The notes: generated by a model not told the origin, from the sequence alone. DNA of 64,000 nucleotides from Stieleria varia (GCF_038443385.1 NZ_CP151726.1:4898001-4962000); one strand, 5' to 3'; positions 1 to 9,480 are shown, counted from the stretch's first letter. Translations and numbers: made by a program.

Positions 1-2716
1 GTGGATCCTTCGTTCCCGTCTCGGATCCCTTAATGGTCATGTCGATCTTCTCACCGCCGACGTAATAGTCACCCGCATAGGCGCCGTCGACCAGAGCGTC
101 CACGACATACCCCAAGTCCGTCGTATCGATGCCCATCTCCGACGCCGCCAGCAATTTAGGACGAAGATGAATCTCGGGACTGGAGAGTTCCAAGCTCGGC
201 TCCGCGGAAGCTTGCGCGCCGGGCATCAGTCGTTCGACATCGGCCAAGACCCTCGCGGCAATGTCCACCATCCTCTTCAAGTCGGGACCAGAGATCTCGA
301 TGTCAATGGTTCGACCGCCGGTCAGACCTCGGCCGAACAAGCTGGATTGTGCGCCGATGACACGGATCCCTGGCAGTCCGGCGCCGGCGGCTCGTACCAA
401 CGGAATCAACTCCGCCGCACGTGCTTCATCTGCCGCCCGAAATCCCATGAAAAGACTTCGCTCGCGGATCGAGCAGAAATAGTAGTCGATGGCCGGCGCG
501 TCCGCCCCGTTGCTCGGTCCTTCACCTTCATTGACATCCCAATAGGGGCGCAATCGTTCTTCAACAATCGCTCCGATGTCGGACAGTTCGTCCAAGTTAT
601 ACCCGGGCGGCAAGGAGAATCGGGCGAAGACGAAGTTGCGATTCCCGGTCGGCAAATACTCGACTTTCGGCCACAACCAATAACTGACCCCGAGCGACAG
701 ACCTGTCATCACCAGGGCAACCGTGATCGATCTCAATCGCGACGTCAGAATCCAAGAATTGAATCCGACCACTGCACTGACCAACGCACCGGAAACGGCC
801 ATCACCCAACGCTCCAACCATCCGCTGTGACGCTCGGATTCCGGCTGCCGCTCGGATTCCGGATGCCGCTCGGATTCCGGATGCCGATCGGGCGATGTAT
901 TCGCTGTCGTTGCATTATCCAATTCGGACGATGCGTTCGCGTCTACGGCGTCGCTGCGGCGAAACAGTCGTGAGGCGGCGACTGGAATGACCGTGAAAGA
1001 AACCACGAGTGAAAATGCGATCCCACAACTGATGGCAAGGGCAATGTCGCGAAAGAGCTGACCCGCCGTTGCTTGGACAAAGATCACCGGCAAGAACACA
1101 GCGATCGTCGTCAACGTCGACGCGACAATCGCGCCGGCGACCTCGCTCACACCCCGAGACGCTGCGTTGAATGCGGTTTCACCCATCTGCTTTCGCCGCG
1201 TGATGTTTTCTAAGACCACGACAGCGTTGTCGACCAACATCCCGACGGCAAACGCCATTCCGGCGAGAGAAATCACGTTCAACGAACGGCCCAGCAACGT
1301 CATGCACAAGAACGCGCCTGTGATGCTGATCGGAATCGCCAGCGCGGCGACCAAGGCACCACGGGCATACCGATAGCCCAAGATGATGATCAGTGCCAAC
1401 GTGCCAAGGTAGTACCACGGCGACAGATAGACGGACGCGACGGCGGTGGCTGCGATCGCGATGCTGGAGAGCATCGTGGCACGACTGAAGTGCAAGAAAA
1501 GCATCAGCACGATGATGGTTGCCGCGCTGCCGATCAGCATGTTTTGCAACACCAACGCAATCGCGGACTCAATGTACTCCGTTTCGTCGTAATACTGAAA
1601 CAGCTCCAGCCCCTCTCGAGCCAGGAAGCCTTCGTTCAATTCTCGTTCCGCCTTTCGCAGTCCGTGCATCACTTCTAACACGTTTGCACCGGTGACCCGC
1701 TGCACACTCAATCCGATGCTCTCGGTCCCGTATCGACGAGACACGCTATCGCGATCCTTGTAGCCCAATCGGACTTCGGCCACATCGCCGACATACACAC
1801 GCATGTTGCCGTCGGATACCAGTAGCTGCTGCTTGACTTGTTCGGGGTCACGAAACTGCCCCAAGGTTCGGATGACCCATGTTCGCTTGCCTTGGAAAAT
1901 CTCACCCGCCGTGCTGTCGCTGTTCTGGCGGTTGAGAGCCTCTCGAACTTGGCGAATCGTGATTTGGCGGGCCGCCAGTTTTTCGGCATCGACGATGATC
2001 TGCAATTCTTGTTCGCGACCTCCGTTAGTTTCCGCATCCGCGACGCCGGGGACTCGTTCCAAGCGAGGCTCGACAAAGTTCTCTGAGAACTTGCGGAGCT
2101 TTTCCAGGTCGATCGGCGGTGGACGAAGCGTCTCCAGTTGCGGATGGATCTCACCAAACTCGTCCAAACAATTCTGCAAACGGAACACACGCAACGCGGA
2201 ATTGCGTGCCCGTCGAGCCGGTTCCAGCAACTCCGCCAATTCAGGATGTTCGGTTTGGAAAGCAACGATCGCTTCGTTGCTCGGCGGACGCGGCGTCAAT
2301 GCGAATCGTGCAATGGGGCGGTCTCCCAAGTCCGACGCTTCGATGACCGGCTCTCCAGAATCAACCGGGTACTCACGAACCTGTTGCAAGCGAGTGTTTA
2401 CTCTGGCCAATGCGTCGTCGATGTCCGTTCCGATCTCGAACTCCAGCGTCAGTTCGGCGTTGGAGACACGGCAGCTGGACGATAGTTTGACGAGTCCCTC
2501 GACACCCTGCAGTTGTTCCTCCTGCTCCAAAACGATTTCGCGTTCGATCTCCTGTGGGCTGGCGCCAGGCCAATTGGTCTCGATGGTCAACACCGGATTC
2601 TGAACTTCGGGAACCAATTGTTTGGGAATCAACCCAAGCGACAACGTGCCGAACAACGCAGCTAGAATTGCGCCGACGTAGACTTTGACGGGATTTTGAA
2701 TCAGGGTGTCAAACAC
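1..2716 (-). CDS. RND-family efflux transporter permease (C-terminus outside window)
   Basis: This is the inner-membrane, proton-driven pump subunit of a tripartite efflux system. The first 905 codons are visible; the rest lies beyond base 1. The GTG start at 2716 is five bases after the adaptor stop codon, so the two genes form an operon. The N-terminus (FDTLIQNPVKVYVGAI) is a typical first transmembrane helix. A helix with GMLVDNAVVVLEN corresponds to the TM4 proton-relay region, where AcrB has Asp-Asp and this protein has Asp-Asn. The Asn form is, from memory, common in non-AcrB RND pumps. Two pump halves are separated by a cytoplasmic linker carrying a short repeat. The substrate cannot be told; drug or lipid export (HAE-like) is more likely than metal export because no metal-site motif was noticed. 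Confidence 0.9.
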   Translation of the reverse strand, partial: MFDTLIQNPVKVYVGAILAALFGTLSLGLIPKQLVPEVQNPVLTIETNWPGASPQEIEREIVLEQEEQLQGVEGLVKLSSSCRVSNAELTLEFEIGTDIDDALARVNTRLQQVREYPVDSGEPVIEASDLGDRPIARFALTPRPPSNEAIVAFQTEHPELAELLEPARRARNSALRVFRLQNCLDEFGEIHPQLETLRPPPIDLEKLRKFSENFVEPRLERVPGVADAETNGGREQELQIIVDAEKLAARQITIRQVREALNRQNSDSTAGEIFQGKRTWVIRTLGQFRDPEQVKQQLLVSDGNMRVYVGDVAEVRLGYKDRDSVSRRYGTESIGLSVQRVTGANVLEVMHGLRKAERELNEGFLAREGLELFQYYDETEYIESAIALVLQNMLIGSAATIIVLMLFLHFSRATMLSSIAIAATAVASVYLSPWYYLGTLALIIILGYRYARGALVAALAIPISITGAFLCMTLLGRSLNVISLAGMAFAVGMLVDNAVVVLENITRRKQMGETAFNAASRGVSEVAGAIVASTLTTIAVFLPVIFVQATAGQLFRDIALAISCGIAFSLVVSFTVIPVAASRLFRRSDAVDANASSELDNATTANTSPDRHPESERHPESERQPESERHSGWLERWVMAVSGALVSAVVGFNSWILTSRLRSITVALVMTGLSLGVSYWLWPKVEYLPTGNRNFVFARFSLPPGYNLDELSDIGAIVEERLRPYWDVNEGEGPSNGADAPAIDYYFCSIRERSLFMGFRAADEARAAELIPLVRAAGAGLPGIRVIGAQSSLFGRGLTGGRTIDIEISGPDLKRMVDIAARVLADVERLMPGAQASAEPSLELSSPEIHLRPKLLAASEMGIDTTDLGYVVDALVDGAYAGDYYVGGEKIDMTIKGSETGTKDP
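831..884 (-). repeat. Three tandem 18-bp repeats coding (HPESER)n in the RND linker
   Basis: Three head-to-tail 18-bp units (831-848, 849-866, 867-884) differ by one or two bases. On the coding strand they give a charged hexapeptide repeat (His/Gln-Pro-Glu-Ser-Glu-Arg). It lies in the cytoplasmic loop between the two transmembrane halves of the permease, after VIPVAASRLFRR and before the next hydrophobic helix. The unit is a whole number of codons, so copy number can change without breaking the frame. Confidence 0.85.
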
Positions 2717-2720
2717 TGTG

Positions 2721-4049
2721 TTACTCGACCTCAGCGGCAAACGAAACCGACTGCCCGATTGCCAACCGCTCGTTTCCTCGTGTAACCACCCATTCTCCTG
2801 CTTGCAAATCTCCCGTCACCGCAATCAACTCGCCGTCGGCGATCCCAAGCTCCACAGGGACGCGGCGAACCGCTCCGGTCAACATGCCTGCTTGTCCATC
2901 CACATCGACGACGAACACGCTGTGTTTCGTGCGATCCAAGACGATTGAATCGGTCGGTACGAACAGTGATTGAGTTTCAGGTCCGACCGGCAGGTCAATT
3001 CGCACAACCATCCCTGACATCAAGATCGGGATGCCGTCGACGGTTCGATTCTCGATTCTTAACAAGATTGGAAATGTTCGAGAGCGAGTGTCTGCCGAAG
3101 GCACGATGCGTTCCAGGGTAGCCAACAGCAACTCGCCGGGACGCTCGGGACACTCCACGCGAATCGATTGTCCTTGGCGAAGTGCAATGATTTGGGAAAC
3201 CGGCACCGCGACTTCGACCAAGACGGTATCCAACTCGATCATGTCGATGACCGGATCACCTGCCACCACCCAAGCACCGGCTTCCGTATGCTCTGCAGTG
3301 ACATAGCCATCAAACGGTGCGACAACGGTGTGCTTTTGCAAACGGTCCTCCAACAATCGAACGCGTTCTCCCTGCAGATCCACGCTCGCTTGCGCTTGGG
3401 CGATCTGTTCCAAGCGAGGACCCGCGACGGTCCGATCGTATGCGACCTTTGCTGCTCGATAAAGTTGTTCCGACGAGTCGGCATCGGCAATAGCAACGTC
3501 GACTTCGTCAGCCGAGGCCGCATTGGATGCGATCAGTCGCTTGATGCGTTTCATTTGGCTTTCCGAACGCCGGGAAATCGCAGCGGCCGCTTCCATTCTT
3601 GCTCTGGCTTCCTCCACATCCTCGGAGCGTGATCCCGCTTGCAGCTCCGCAAGCTGCTGTTGCGCTAGGCGATGCTCTGCCTTGGCGGCCGCGATCTCGA
3701 TCTTGATGACTTCCGTTTTCAGATTTGCGATATCCTCTCCCTTGGCCAAGTGATCGCCACGTTTGACGTGCAGAATATCGACGCGTCCGGCGAGCGCGCA
3801 ACCGATGGTGGTCATCCGGCTCGGCGTCACCGTTCCCAGCAGTTGGTAGGATGACTTGGATTGTCGAAGTTGGACTTTGCTGGCCGTCACGGGCGCTCCG
3901 CTGTCTTGTGCGGTCGCCCTGGTTTTGGCGGTACCGGGTAGGAACACAGCAACAACAAAAATCAGCCACAAAAACTTGCGTCTGGAGCGATCTGAAAAAA
4001 TGAGCGTACAGTCAAGTCCGTACGCACTTTCGGGAGGCAATTCACGCAT
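2721..4049 (-). CDS. Efflux RND transporter periplasmic adaptor subunit (HlyD/AcrA family)
   Basis: This is the membrane-fusion protein that links the RND pump encoded just downstream to an outer-membrane channel. The chosen ATG at 4049 gives 442 residues. A hydrophobic signal/anchor (FLWLIFVVAVFLPG) follows at about residues 23-36. Longer in-frame extensions run into the repeats upstream and are rejected. A biotinyl-lipoyl-like half (GRVDILHVKRGDHLAKGEDIANL) is followed by an Ala/Glu-rich alpha-helical hairpin of about 120 residues. The second lipoyl half (VVAPFDGYVTAEHTEAGAWV) and beta-barrel and membrane-proximal domains complete the family order. Its length is normal for the family. No outer-membrane factor is seen nearby. 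Confidence 0.92.
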   Translation of the reverse strand: MRELPPESAYGLDCTLIFSDRSRRKFLWLIFVVAVFLPGTAKTRATAQDSGAPVTASKVQLRQSKSSYQLLGTVTPSRMTTIGCALAGRVDILHVKRGDHLAKGEDIANLKTEVIKIEIAAAKAEHRLAQQQLAELQAGSRSEDVEEARARMEAAAAISRRSESQMKRIKRLIASNAASADEVDVAIADADSSEQLYRAAKVAYDRTVAGPRLEQIAQAQASVDLQGERVRLLEDRLQKHTVVAPFDGYVTAEHTEAGAWVVAGDPVIDMIELDTVLVEVAVPVSQIIALRQGQSIRVECPERPGELLLATLERIVPSADTRSRTFPILLRIENRTVDGIPILMSGMVVRIDLPVGPETQSLFVPTDSIVLDRTKHSVFVVDVDGQAGMLTGAVRRVPVELGIADGELIAVTGDLQAGEWVVTRGNERLAIGQSVSFAAEVE

Positions 4050-4249
4050 ACATTTGCCTGCCACCCCACGCTGAGTCGCGAAATGGGATGGGGATCGGTG
4101 GGAGGAGGGAACGAGTGAGGTACGAACAGGTGGGGGCATGCCGCAAAGCGGAGTCAGGTGCATGCTGTCGTGACATCTTAGTTGGCGGTCGAGCATGAAA
4201 CCATGCGTCCATGGCCAACGGTCGCCAAAACCGGCAGAACGCCGGGCTT

Positions 4250-4625
4250 CGCTCGATTGACCCGCAGCCGAAGGCGTAGGAGACGCGACCAACCGGATTG
4301 CACCGCAGCGCATAACGCCGCTTCCGCCTGCGCCGTTGGCTACGGGTCAAACGGGGCTGGTGTGAGATTGCAACGCCGGGCAAGTTCGTTTGACCCGCAG
4401 CCGAAGGCGCAGGAGACGCTATCAACCGGATTGCACCGCAGTGTCTAACGCCGCTTCCGCCTGCGCCGTTGGCTACGGGTCAAACGGGGCTGGTGTGAGA
4501 TTGCAACGCCGGGGCTCGTTCGATTGACCCGCAGCCGAAGGCGCAGGAGACGCTATCAACCGGATTGCACCGCAGTGTCTAACGCCGCTTCCGCCTGCGC
4601 CGTTGGCTACGGGTCAAACGGGGCG
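4250..4625. repeat. Three direct copies of a ~133-bp palindromic repeat
   Basis: Three near-identical units start at about 4257, 4390 and 4524 (periods 133 and 134). Each opens with TTGACCCGCAGCCGAAGGCG and closes with the approximate inverse, GCGCCGTTGGCTACGGGTCAA, so each can fold into a long imperfect hairpin. The block fills the gap between the di-haem oxidoreductase stop (4627) and the adaptor start (4049). Copies 2 and 3 agree more closely with each other than with copy 1. No coding potential is evident. Confidence 0.85.
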
Positions 4626-4626
4626 T

Positions 4627-6393
4627 TCAGTCCATTTGCATGATTGCAAGAGCCTGACGTGAGAAATCGGAGTCCGACGTATCCTGGTGATTGACTTCGG
4701 AAACACTCACTTTGGAATCGCTGATCTCGCTGGCCGACCAACCGACTTCGTTCAAGAATTCTTCGTCGCCCATTGCCAAGGCGCTCTGTGCTGGCAAAGG
4801 AGCCTTCAAACTGCTCAAAAACGCAATCACTGATTCTTGATCGCCCCACGTCAGCTTTCGGTAAGCGGTCGCAGCGGAACTCGCTTCGCCGCCGTGCCAG
4901 CGGATGGCGGCATCAATCGTTTCGGCCCGACCGTCATGCAAGTACGGTCCCGTGTCAGCCAGTCCCCATAACGGCGGCGTCCGCCATTCGCGTGCAAAGT
5001 CATCCCATCCCATTCTTGTCACGTCAGGTGTGGGAGCTGACGCGTCCACCGACTGACCATAGGGAAACTGGGGGAACTCAGGTCGTGGATACGGATAGGG
5101 CATTGGTAATGAACGACCACCGTAGTATTCCAAAATCGGACTTCCTGACGAATCCGAGAGCCCGGGGACACGCATCCGGGCGACGCCGACGGACGTCGGG
5201 ATCGGGGCGGGCGACGGTGCGGAGAGGAGATCTCCCATGTCGTGCAGCAGCAGGTCGCTGTAGATGCCGTAGGCAGGGCGAATGTTTTCGACGTGACACA
5301 CCGCGCAGCCGATTTTTGCAAACAGCCGTTCGCCGTCGCTGACGTTCTTGGGAACAGCAACACGTTGCCGTTTCGGCGCGGGAATGGACACTACGAACTT
5401 GGTCAACTCTACGACTTGCGTTTCATTCAAATCAACGCCTTCGCTGCGATAGGTCTCATCCGCGATGTCCGGCGTTTGGGGAGTCGAGCGGAGCTGCAAG
5501 CCGAGTTCACCCGCGCATGCTCCGCGAACAAATTGCTGTAGCGTCCCCGTCTGTGCCCTCCAGCCAAACCTGCCGACCCCCAACCTCCCCGAGACTTCAC
5601 CGCCACTGGTCCGGACTTGGGAAAGTGCAATCTTGTTGAGTTGCCTCATCTCGATCCGATTGATCGCCCCCAAACCGTACAACGGAGGCGAGTTTCGTTG
5701 ACTGAGATAAAAGTCCACGTTCTCGGTCCTACCCGACAAGACAGGTTTGGCTGCGATTGCACTGGAGGTCCGCGTCGATTCCTCGAGCCACTCATCAGGG
5801 ACGTCGCCCGCAATCTTGCGTTTGAGTTCCTTTCGAACCAGATCGTAAAACGGGCGAGTGGATCGAGAGTGCACAACGATATCGATCGATATGCTGTTGT
5901 TGGCGGAAACCAACCCGGGAAAGATTTCCTTGAGTTCCTGCAGATGGGTCGGATCAAGTCGTCGAGCTTCGACGGCTTTCGTGATGACGGGTGATCTGGG
6001 ATCGATGGTCAGCAACGTGACGTTGTGATTCACGCCGGACGCCCCGCCACCGACATGGCAAGCCTCACAGGATTGGGCATTGTGCATCGGCCCCAGGCCA
6101 TCACCGCGAACAAACCCGCCAGCTGGTGCGTCTTGCGGAGCCGGCTCGAATGTCCATCGTTTCTGAAAAAGGTACTGACCTTCCGTGATCGACTCGGCTC
6201 GAGACGATGCACTGCTGCTTGGACTGGGCGACTGAGCAAAAGCGACGATGTGGGGACATGCCCAGAAAGCAACCAAGGCGACCAACACTGGCCATCGAAT
6301 TGGGCAATTGAGTGGAGCGATCGTGGTGGAGAGGGATGCGACTCTCGAGAGTCGTGCTCTGGAGAGCGACGCGGATTCTGACGATTGAGTCAT
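4627..6393 (-). CDS. Di-haem oxidoreductase, putative peroxidase (DUF1111/DHOR family)
   Basis: This is a secreted c-type cytochrome of the di-haem oxidoreductase family, probably acting in the periplasm in electron transfer or peroxide reduction. The ATG at 6393 gives 588 residues. It places a hydrophobic signal segment (WPVLVALVAFWACPHIVAFA) near residues 36-55. Two CxxCH haem sites are visible, SCEACHVGGG in the N-terminal third and GCAVCHVENI in the middle. The C-terminal segment TPPLWGLADTGPYLHDGRA is a hallmark of the family, and the protein ends with the usual FLSSL helix region. No partner gene is adjacent; the physiological substrate is unknown. Confidence 0.88.
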   Translation of the reverse strand: MTQSSESASLSRARLSRVASLSTTIAPLNCPIRWPVLVALVAFWACPHIVAFAQSPSPSSSASSRAESITEGQYLFQKRWTFEPAPQDAPAGGFVRGDGLGPMHNAQSCEACHVGGGASGVNHNVTLLTIDPRSPVITKAVEARRLDPTHLQELKEIFPGLVSANNSISIDIVVHSRSTRPFYDLVRKELKRKIAGDVPDEWLEESTRTSSAIAAKPVLSGRTENVDFYLSQRNSPPLYGLGAINRIEMRQLNKIALSQVRTSGGEVSGRLGVGRFGWRAQTGTLQQFVRGACAGELGLQLRSTPQTPDIADETYRSEGVDLNETQVVELTKFVVSIPAPKRQRVAVPKNVSDGERLFAKIGCAVCHVENIRPAYGIYSDLLLHDMGDLLSAPSPAPIPTSVGVARMRVPGLSDSSGSPILEYYGGRSLPMPYPYPRPEFPQFPYGQSVDASAPTPDVTRMGWDDFAREWRTPPLWGLADTGPYLHDGRAETIDAAIRWHGGEASSAATAYRKLTWGDQESVIAFLSSLKAPLPAQSALAMGDEEFLNEVGWSASEISDSKVSVSEVNHQDTSDSDFSRQALAIMQMD

Positions 6394-6648
6394 CTCAATT
6401 TCCCGTGCGAGGGTAGAGAAGAAGAGGAGTACCTTCGTTATCCCGTTATGAGGGATTAAATGCAAGGATTTTCTGATTTTTGACTCGTCTCGCACTAAAT
6501 CAGTTTGCCTAATCGATTTTGTCCCCCAACCTTACTACGGTGGCGCGTGCCTCCAGCGATCCGAATCATCTTTGGAAATCTTGCGTCTTCGGAATCTACC
6601 GGTAACCCGCTCCCTAACGACGCTAGGGGCAATGGAGTCTCATCGATC

Positions 6649-7011
6649 ATGTTACGTCTTAGTGGAACGGCGCCCTCTCGCGATGTGGAAGACTTGATCC
6701 GTGAACTGTTGGAGGAAGATGCCTATTACGATCGCACGGAGCACCGTTCTACGCACCGGGAAACACTCGTGCGTCCGGTGCAAATCAGCATCCGAGGCGG
6801 GGAAACGATCAGCGCTTTCTCCAGAAATGTCTCCGCCGCGGGAATGGGATTGATCACCAATCAGGTCATCGCCGAACGCGCCATCGGCGTGTTGACGATC
6901 GAACGCATCAAAGGCATGCCATCCAGGTTGCTGGCCGAGTGCCGTTGGTGCAGAAGCTATGGCGGGGACTGGAAAATATCTGGCTGGCAGTTCATCAACG
7001 TGCATCAGTAG
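6649..7011 (+). CDS. PilZ-domain-like protein
   Basis: This 120-residue cytoplasmic protein looks like the single-domain PilZ proteins of planctomycetes. PilZ domains bind cyclic di-GMP and switch partner proteins. The visible signs are an Arg-rich lead (HRSTHRETLVRPV) followed by a strand ending SRNVSAAGMGLIT. That matches the PilZ pattern RxxxR then (D/N)xSxxG, with Asn in place of the usual Asp. The ATG at 6649 is preferred because the upstream 48 codons have no family character. It is divergent from the di-haem oxidoreductase gene, with a 255-base shared upstream region. Ligand binding is inferred, not shown. Confidence 0.75.
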   Translation: MLRLSGTAPSRDVEDLIRELLEEDAYYDRTEHRSTHRETLVRPVQISIRGGETISAFSRNVSAAGMGLITNQVIAERAIGVLTIERIKGMPSRLLAECRWCRSYGGDWKISGWQFINVHQ

Positions 7012-7329
7012 TGATCAGACTGACATCTGATTTGAGAAACAATACGGGCTGTTCCGATTGTCCGCATTGGATGTTGTGTTTCGTTCGTGCTCTCTTTGAT
7101 GAGCATATCGATCGCAAGGCCCATTTCTGTGTCAATTTGTGACCGTTATCCCGCCTGAGGGTATCCCGTCATCTCAAAGTGACGGATCACACGGGCCGCG
7201 ACGATTGGATCTGTGACGGCCCACCCTCATCAAAATAGCCACAGGCTACCAGGTGACCCCACAGACGAACCGGTACGGATACCAAACTGTCGCTGGGCCG
7301 AATTAAAAACGATGCATGGAGGTATGATG
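7012..7329. other. Non-coding gap of about 320 bases
   Basis: This gap lies between the PilZ gene and the outer-membrane protein. It holds the ribosome-binding site GGAGG at 7318-7322, which serves the next gene. I see no repeat, RNA gene or clear promoter in the rest. Confidence 0.5.
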
Positions 7330-8343
7330 ATGCGCAAACGAAAATTGTTTAGCATCGCTACGCTGGCGGCTCTCGCACTTGGATCCACAATCAACGCAAA
7401 CGCAAGTGACGTGAGCTTGGTCGCGGTCGACGTCGCTTATGAGCAAGATCTGATCACCGAATCGGACGAGGACCGCACGGAGACCGTCAACACCGCAGTG
7501 TTGCTCGAAGACCGCTTCGCGAACATGGAAGCTCGTCTGTCGATGATCGAGTCTCAAACCGTGGTCGCCGCACCGGCACCGTCGGCTTGCAACAGTTGCC
7601 CGACTCCCAGTAGCCGCATTGCCACCAACTGTGTTGGCAAATGCACCACATACGCAGGTGTTGAGCTGGCGATCTTGAAACCGCACACCGGTGCGCTTTC
7701 GATCACCGCGCTGGGAACCACGACGAACTTGACGCCTGCGTTTGACAGTGACGTTTCGCCGCGAATCTTCATCGGACGCGAACTGTCCAACGGACTGGGT
7801 TTCCGAGCCACCTACTGGCAATATGATCACAAGACCGACGATACCGCGATTGGTGGATTGTTCACCGGTCTGGAGATCCACGCGTTGGACTTGGAGACCA
7901 CCAGTCGCACACAGTTTTACGGCAGCGACGTGACCGTTTCTGCTGGTCTGCGATACGGCAACATGGAACTCGGATTGACGGTTCCAGGACTCGGCAGCGC
8001 CGCGTATGAAACGGAAGGCGTCGGCCCGACCTTCGCCGCTCAAATGCGACGTCAACTGGGTTCGTCCAATCTCCACTACTTCCTCGGTGGTCGCGCCAGC
8101 ATCCTGCTGACGGACAGCTCGTTGGTCATCCCCGGCTTGGTGAGCTTGGACGCCGACGACACGGTCACGCAAGTCCTGGAATTGCGATCCGGTTTGGAAG
8201 CACGTCGTCGCTTGGGCAGCAACGAGTTGGTCGCGCAAGTGGCGTTTGAGACACAGAACTGGCAAGCCGGAGCGATCGCGGGACTCGTCAACCCAGACGT
8301 CGCTTTGGTAGGCCCCGCATTCCGATTGGGACTGACTTTCTAG
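7330..8343 (+). CDS. Putative outer-membrane beta-barrel protein
   Basis: This secreted protein of about 337 residues is most likely an outer-membrane beta-barrel. Three consecutive ATG codons occur (7324, 7327, 7330). GGAGG at 7318-7322 leaves a seven-base spacer to the third, so 7330 is chosen. MRKRKLFSIATLAALALGST is a clear signal peptide cleaved near ANA-SD. A short coiled-coil-like segment (LLEDRFANMEARLSMIE) follows, then a Cys-containing linker and a run of alternating strands. Phrases such as GLGFRATYWQYDH and the terminal GPAFRLGLTF, with its final aromatic residue, are typical of barrel proteins. It resembles the Lpg1974-type pore family as I remember it. It is followed directly by a strong terminator. 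Confidence 0.7.
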   Translation: MRKRKLFSIATLAALALGSTINANASDVSLVAVDVAYEQDLITESDEDRTETVNTAVLLEDRFANMEARLSMIESQTVVAAPAPSACNSCPTPSSRIATNCVGKCTTYAGVELAILKPHTGALSITALGTTTNLTPAFDSDVSPRIFIGRELSNGLGFRATYWQYDHKTDDTAIGGLFTGLEIHALDLETTSRTQFYGSDVTVSAGLRYGNMELGLTVPGLGSAAYETEGVGPTFAAQMRRQLGSSNLHYFLGGRASILLTDSSLVIPGLVSLDADDTVTQVLELRSGLEARRRLGSNELVAQVAFETQNWQAGAIAGLVNPDVALVGPAFRLGLTF

Positions 8344-8415
8344 TCGATTGAGCCCGATCGCTTGAGCAAGATCGATTGAGTCAAACCGATCGACCCTGTA
8401 CCTCAAGGACAAATG

Positions 8416-8457
8416 AATCGCCCTGGTGTCTCCCGAGCACCAGGGCGATTCTCTTTT
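8416..8457 (+). terminator. Rho-independent terminator after the outer-membrane protein gene
   Basis: A perfect 13-bp stem (AATCGCCCTGGTG at 8416-8428 with its inverse at 8438-8450) encloses a 9-base loop. It is followed by CTCTTTT. It lies 73 bases after the stop codon. Confidence 0.9.
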
Positions 8458-8947
8458 GTGGACGATGTGACGTGAGGCCTACAGCGTTTGTCCGTCTAAC
8501 TCCCGAAACGATTACGTCTGCGACTCCACTTGAACTCGAATCGCTTCCAAGTCGATTATGGAAACATCAGAGGGAAACTCGCGGTCGAGCAGGAAAACGG
8601 CTGGCAAACCACCGCAACAACAACTCCCATGCACAGAAACACGGGGCAGCAAAAGCCATTCACGCGATGGATAGCAATCACGTTAGGAATCTCGTCTGAA
8701 ACAGCGTGCGGAGGACTTTGAAAAGACTACCGCGAGATTCTGACAGGATTGCGAAGCGATTGATGGCGAGGAAAGCAGCCACATATCTGTAGTGGACGAG
8801 GTCACGAGTCCTCCAAAGCTTTTTTCGCCAAGCGACTCGTGACCTCGTCCACCACGGCAGCTACAGATTCATCTGCCGCTCGCGTTACTTGGCCGAGCGA
8901 AACGCAAGCGAGACATTTGGATCCGCCGGGTCAACGGATCGAGATGT
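8458..8947. repeat. Non-coding gap with a long perfect inverted repeat
   Basis: Most of this gap shows nothing recognisable. At 8792-8810 and 8834-8852 two 19-base arms (GTGGACGAGGTCACGAGTC and its exact inverse) flank a 23-base centre. The same arm, with one change, recurs alone near 17384 (GTGGACGACGTCACGAGTC), which marks it as part of a dispersed repeat family. Confidence 0.8.
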
Positions 8948-9199
8948 TCAGCTCAGCTTTGCGATCGCTTCGGCCACCAATGCAGGATCGTCCTGCTCAC
9001 GCAAGTGCTTGATCTGTTTTGCGTCCAATCCTGCTTTTTCTAGATGACTGACCAAGCGCTTCCAAACGGTCTCCCGTTTCTTGCCTTCGCTCAAGTACAG
9101 CTCGGTGATCGCTTCCTGAGCTTTTTGCAGCCCGATGGAATCACGATTCCGATAGTAGTTCTTGATGATGCGATCTTGATGGGGAGTGCGATTGGACAT
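8948..9199 (-). CDS. Small conserved-looking protein of unknown function
   Basis: This 83-residue, mostly alpha-helical, charged protein is not recognised as a named family. The ATG at 9199 is chosen over the adjacent in-frame TTG because GGAG lies about eight bases upstream. The sequence is rich in Lys/Arg/Glu (RDRIIKNYYRNRD is not exact; the visible core is HQDRIIKNYYRNRDSIGLQ). It ends in a helix with LREQDDPALVAEAIAKLS. It has no Cys, signal peptide or membrane segment, so it is probably cytoplasmic. It is monocistronic, flanked by a repeat on one side and a structured intergenic segment on the other. Confidence 0.7.
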   Translation of the reverse strand: MSNRTPHQDRIIKNYYRNRDSIGLQKAQEAITELYLSEGKKRETVWKRLVSHLEKAGLDAKQIKHLREQDDPALVAEAIAKLS

Positions 9200-9337
9200 C
9201 AAAGAGACTCCAGCAATCGATAGAGAATGAAAAAATCAGACGAAAATGGAACGATCATGGATGGACGCATGCGTTACACCGCCGACGATTGTTCTGTGAG
9301 CAATAAGTTTATCGGCCGCGGAGCCATCCCTCTAGAG

Positions 9338-9480
9338 TAAGCTTACCGGCTTCTGCCGGGCCCCGTCCCTTGTCGTGGGGCCTGTATGTAACCTGCCGAA
9401 ATCTTTGATTTCGTGAGCCGACGGCGGGTAAGAGAACGTCCGGCTTAGAACGTGGCGGAATCACGGTTTTTAGCCGGAGT
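9338..9480. other. Intergenic segment with several nested hairpins
   Basis: The 573-base gap before aroH holds a dense set of potential stems. These are CCGGC/GCCGG (9346-9359), GGCCCC/GGGGCC (about 9359-9382) and ACCTGCCG with CGGCGGGT, enclosing GAAATC/GATTTC (9390-9429). The last is TCCGGCT/AGCCGGA (9439-9478), enclosing CGTG/CACG. It matches no RNA family I can name. It could be a structured RNA, a leader, or decayed repeat DNA. A degenerate fragment of the family-4 element seems to lie further on, at about 9552-9578. Confidence 0.4.

Noticed and set aside
7303-8412. Open frame of 369 codons on the minus strand
   Set aside because: Antisense to the beta-barrel gene, which has a signal peptide, a ribosome-binding site and a terminator on the plus strand.
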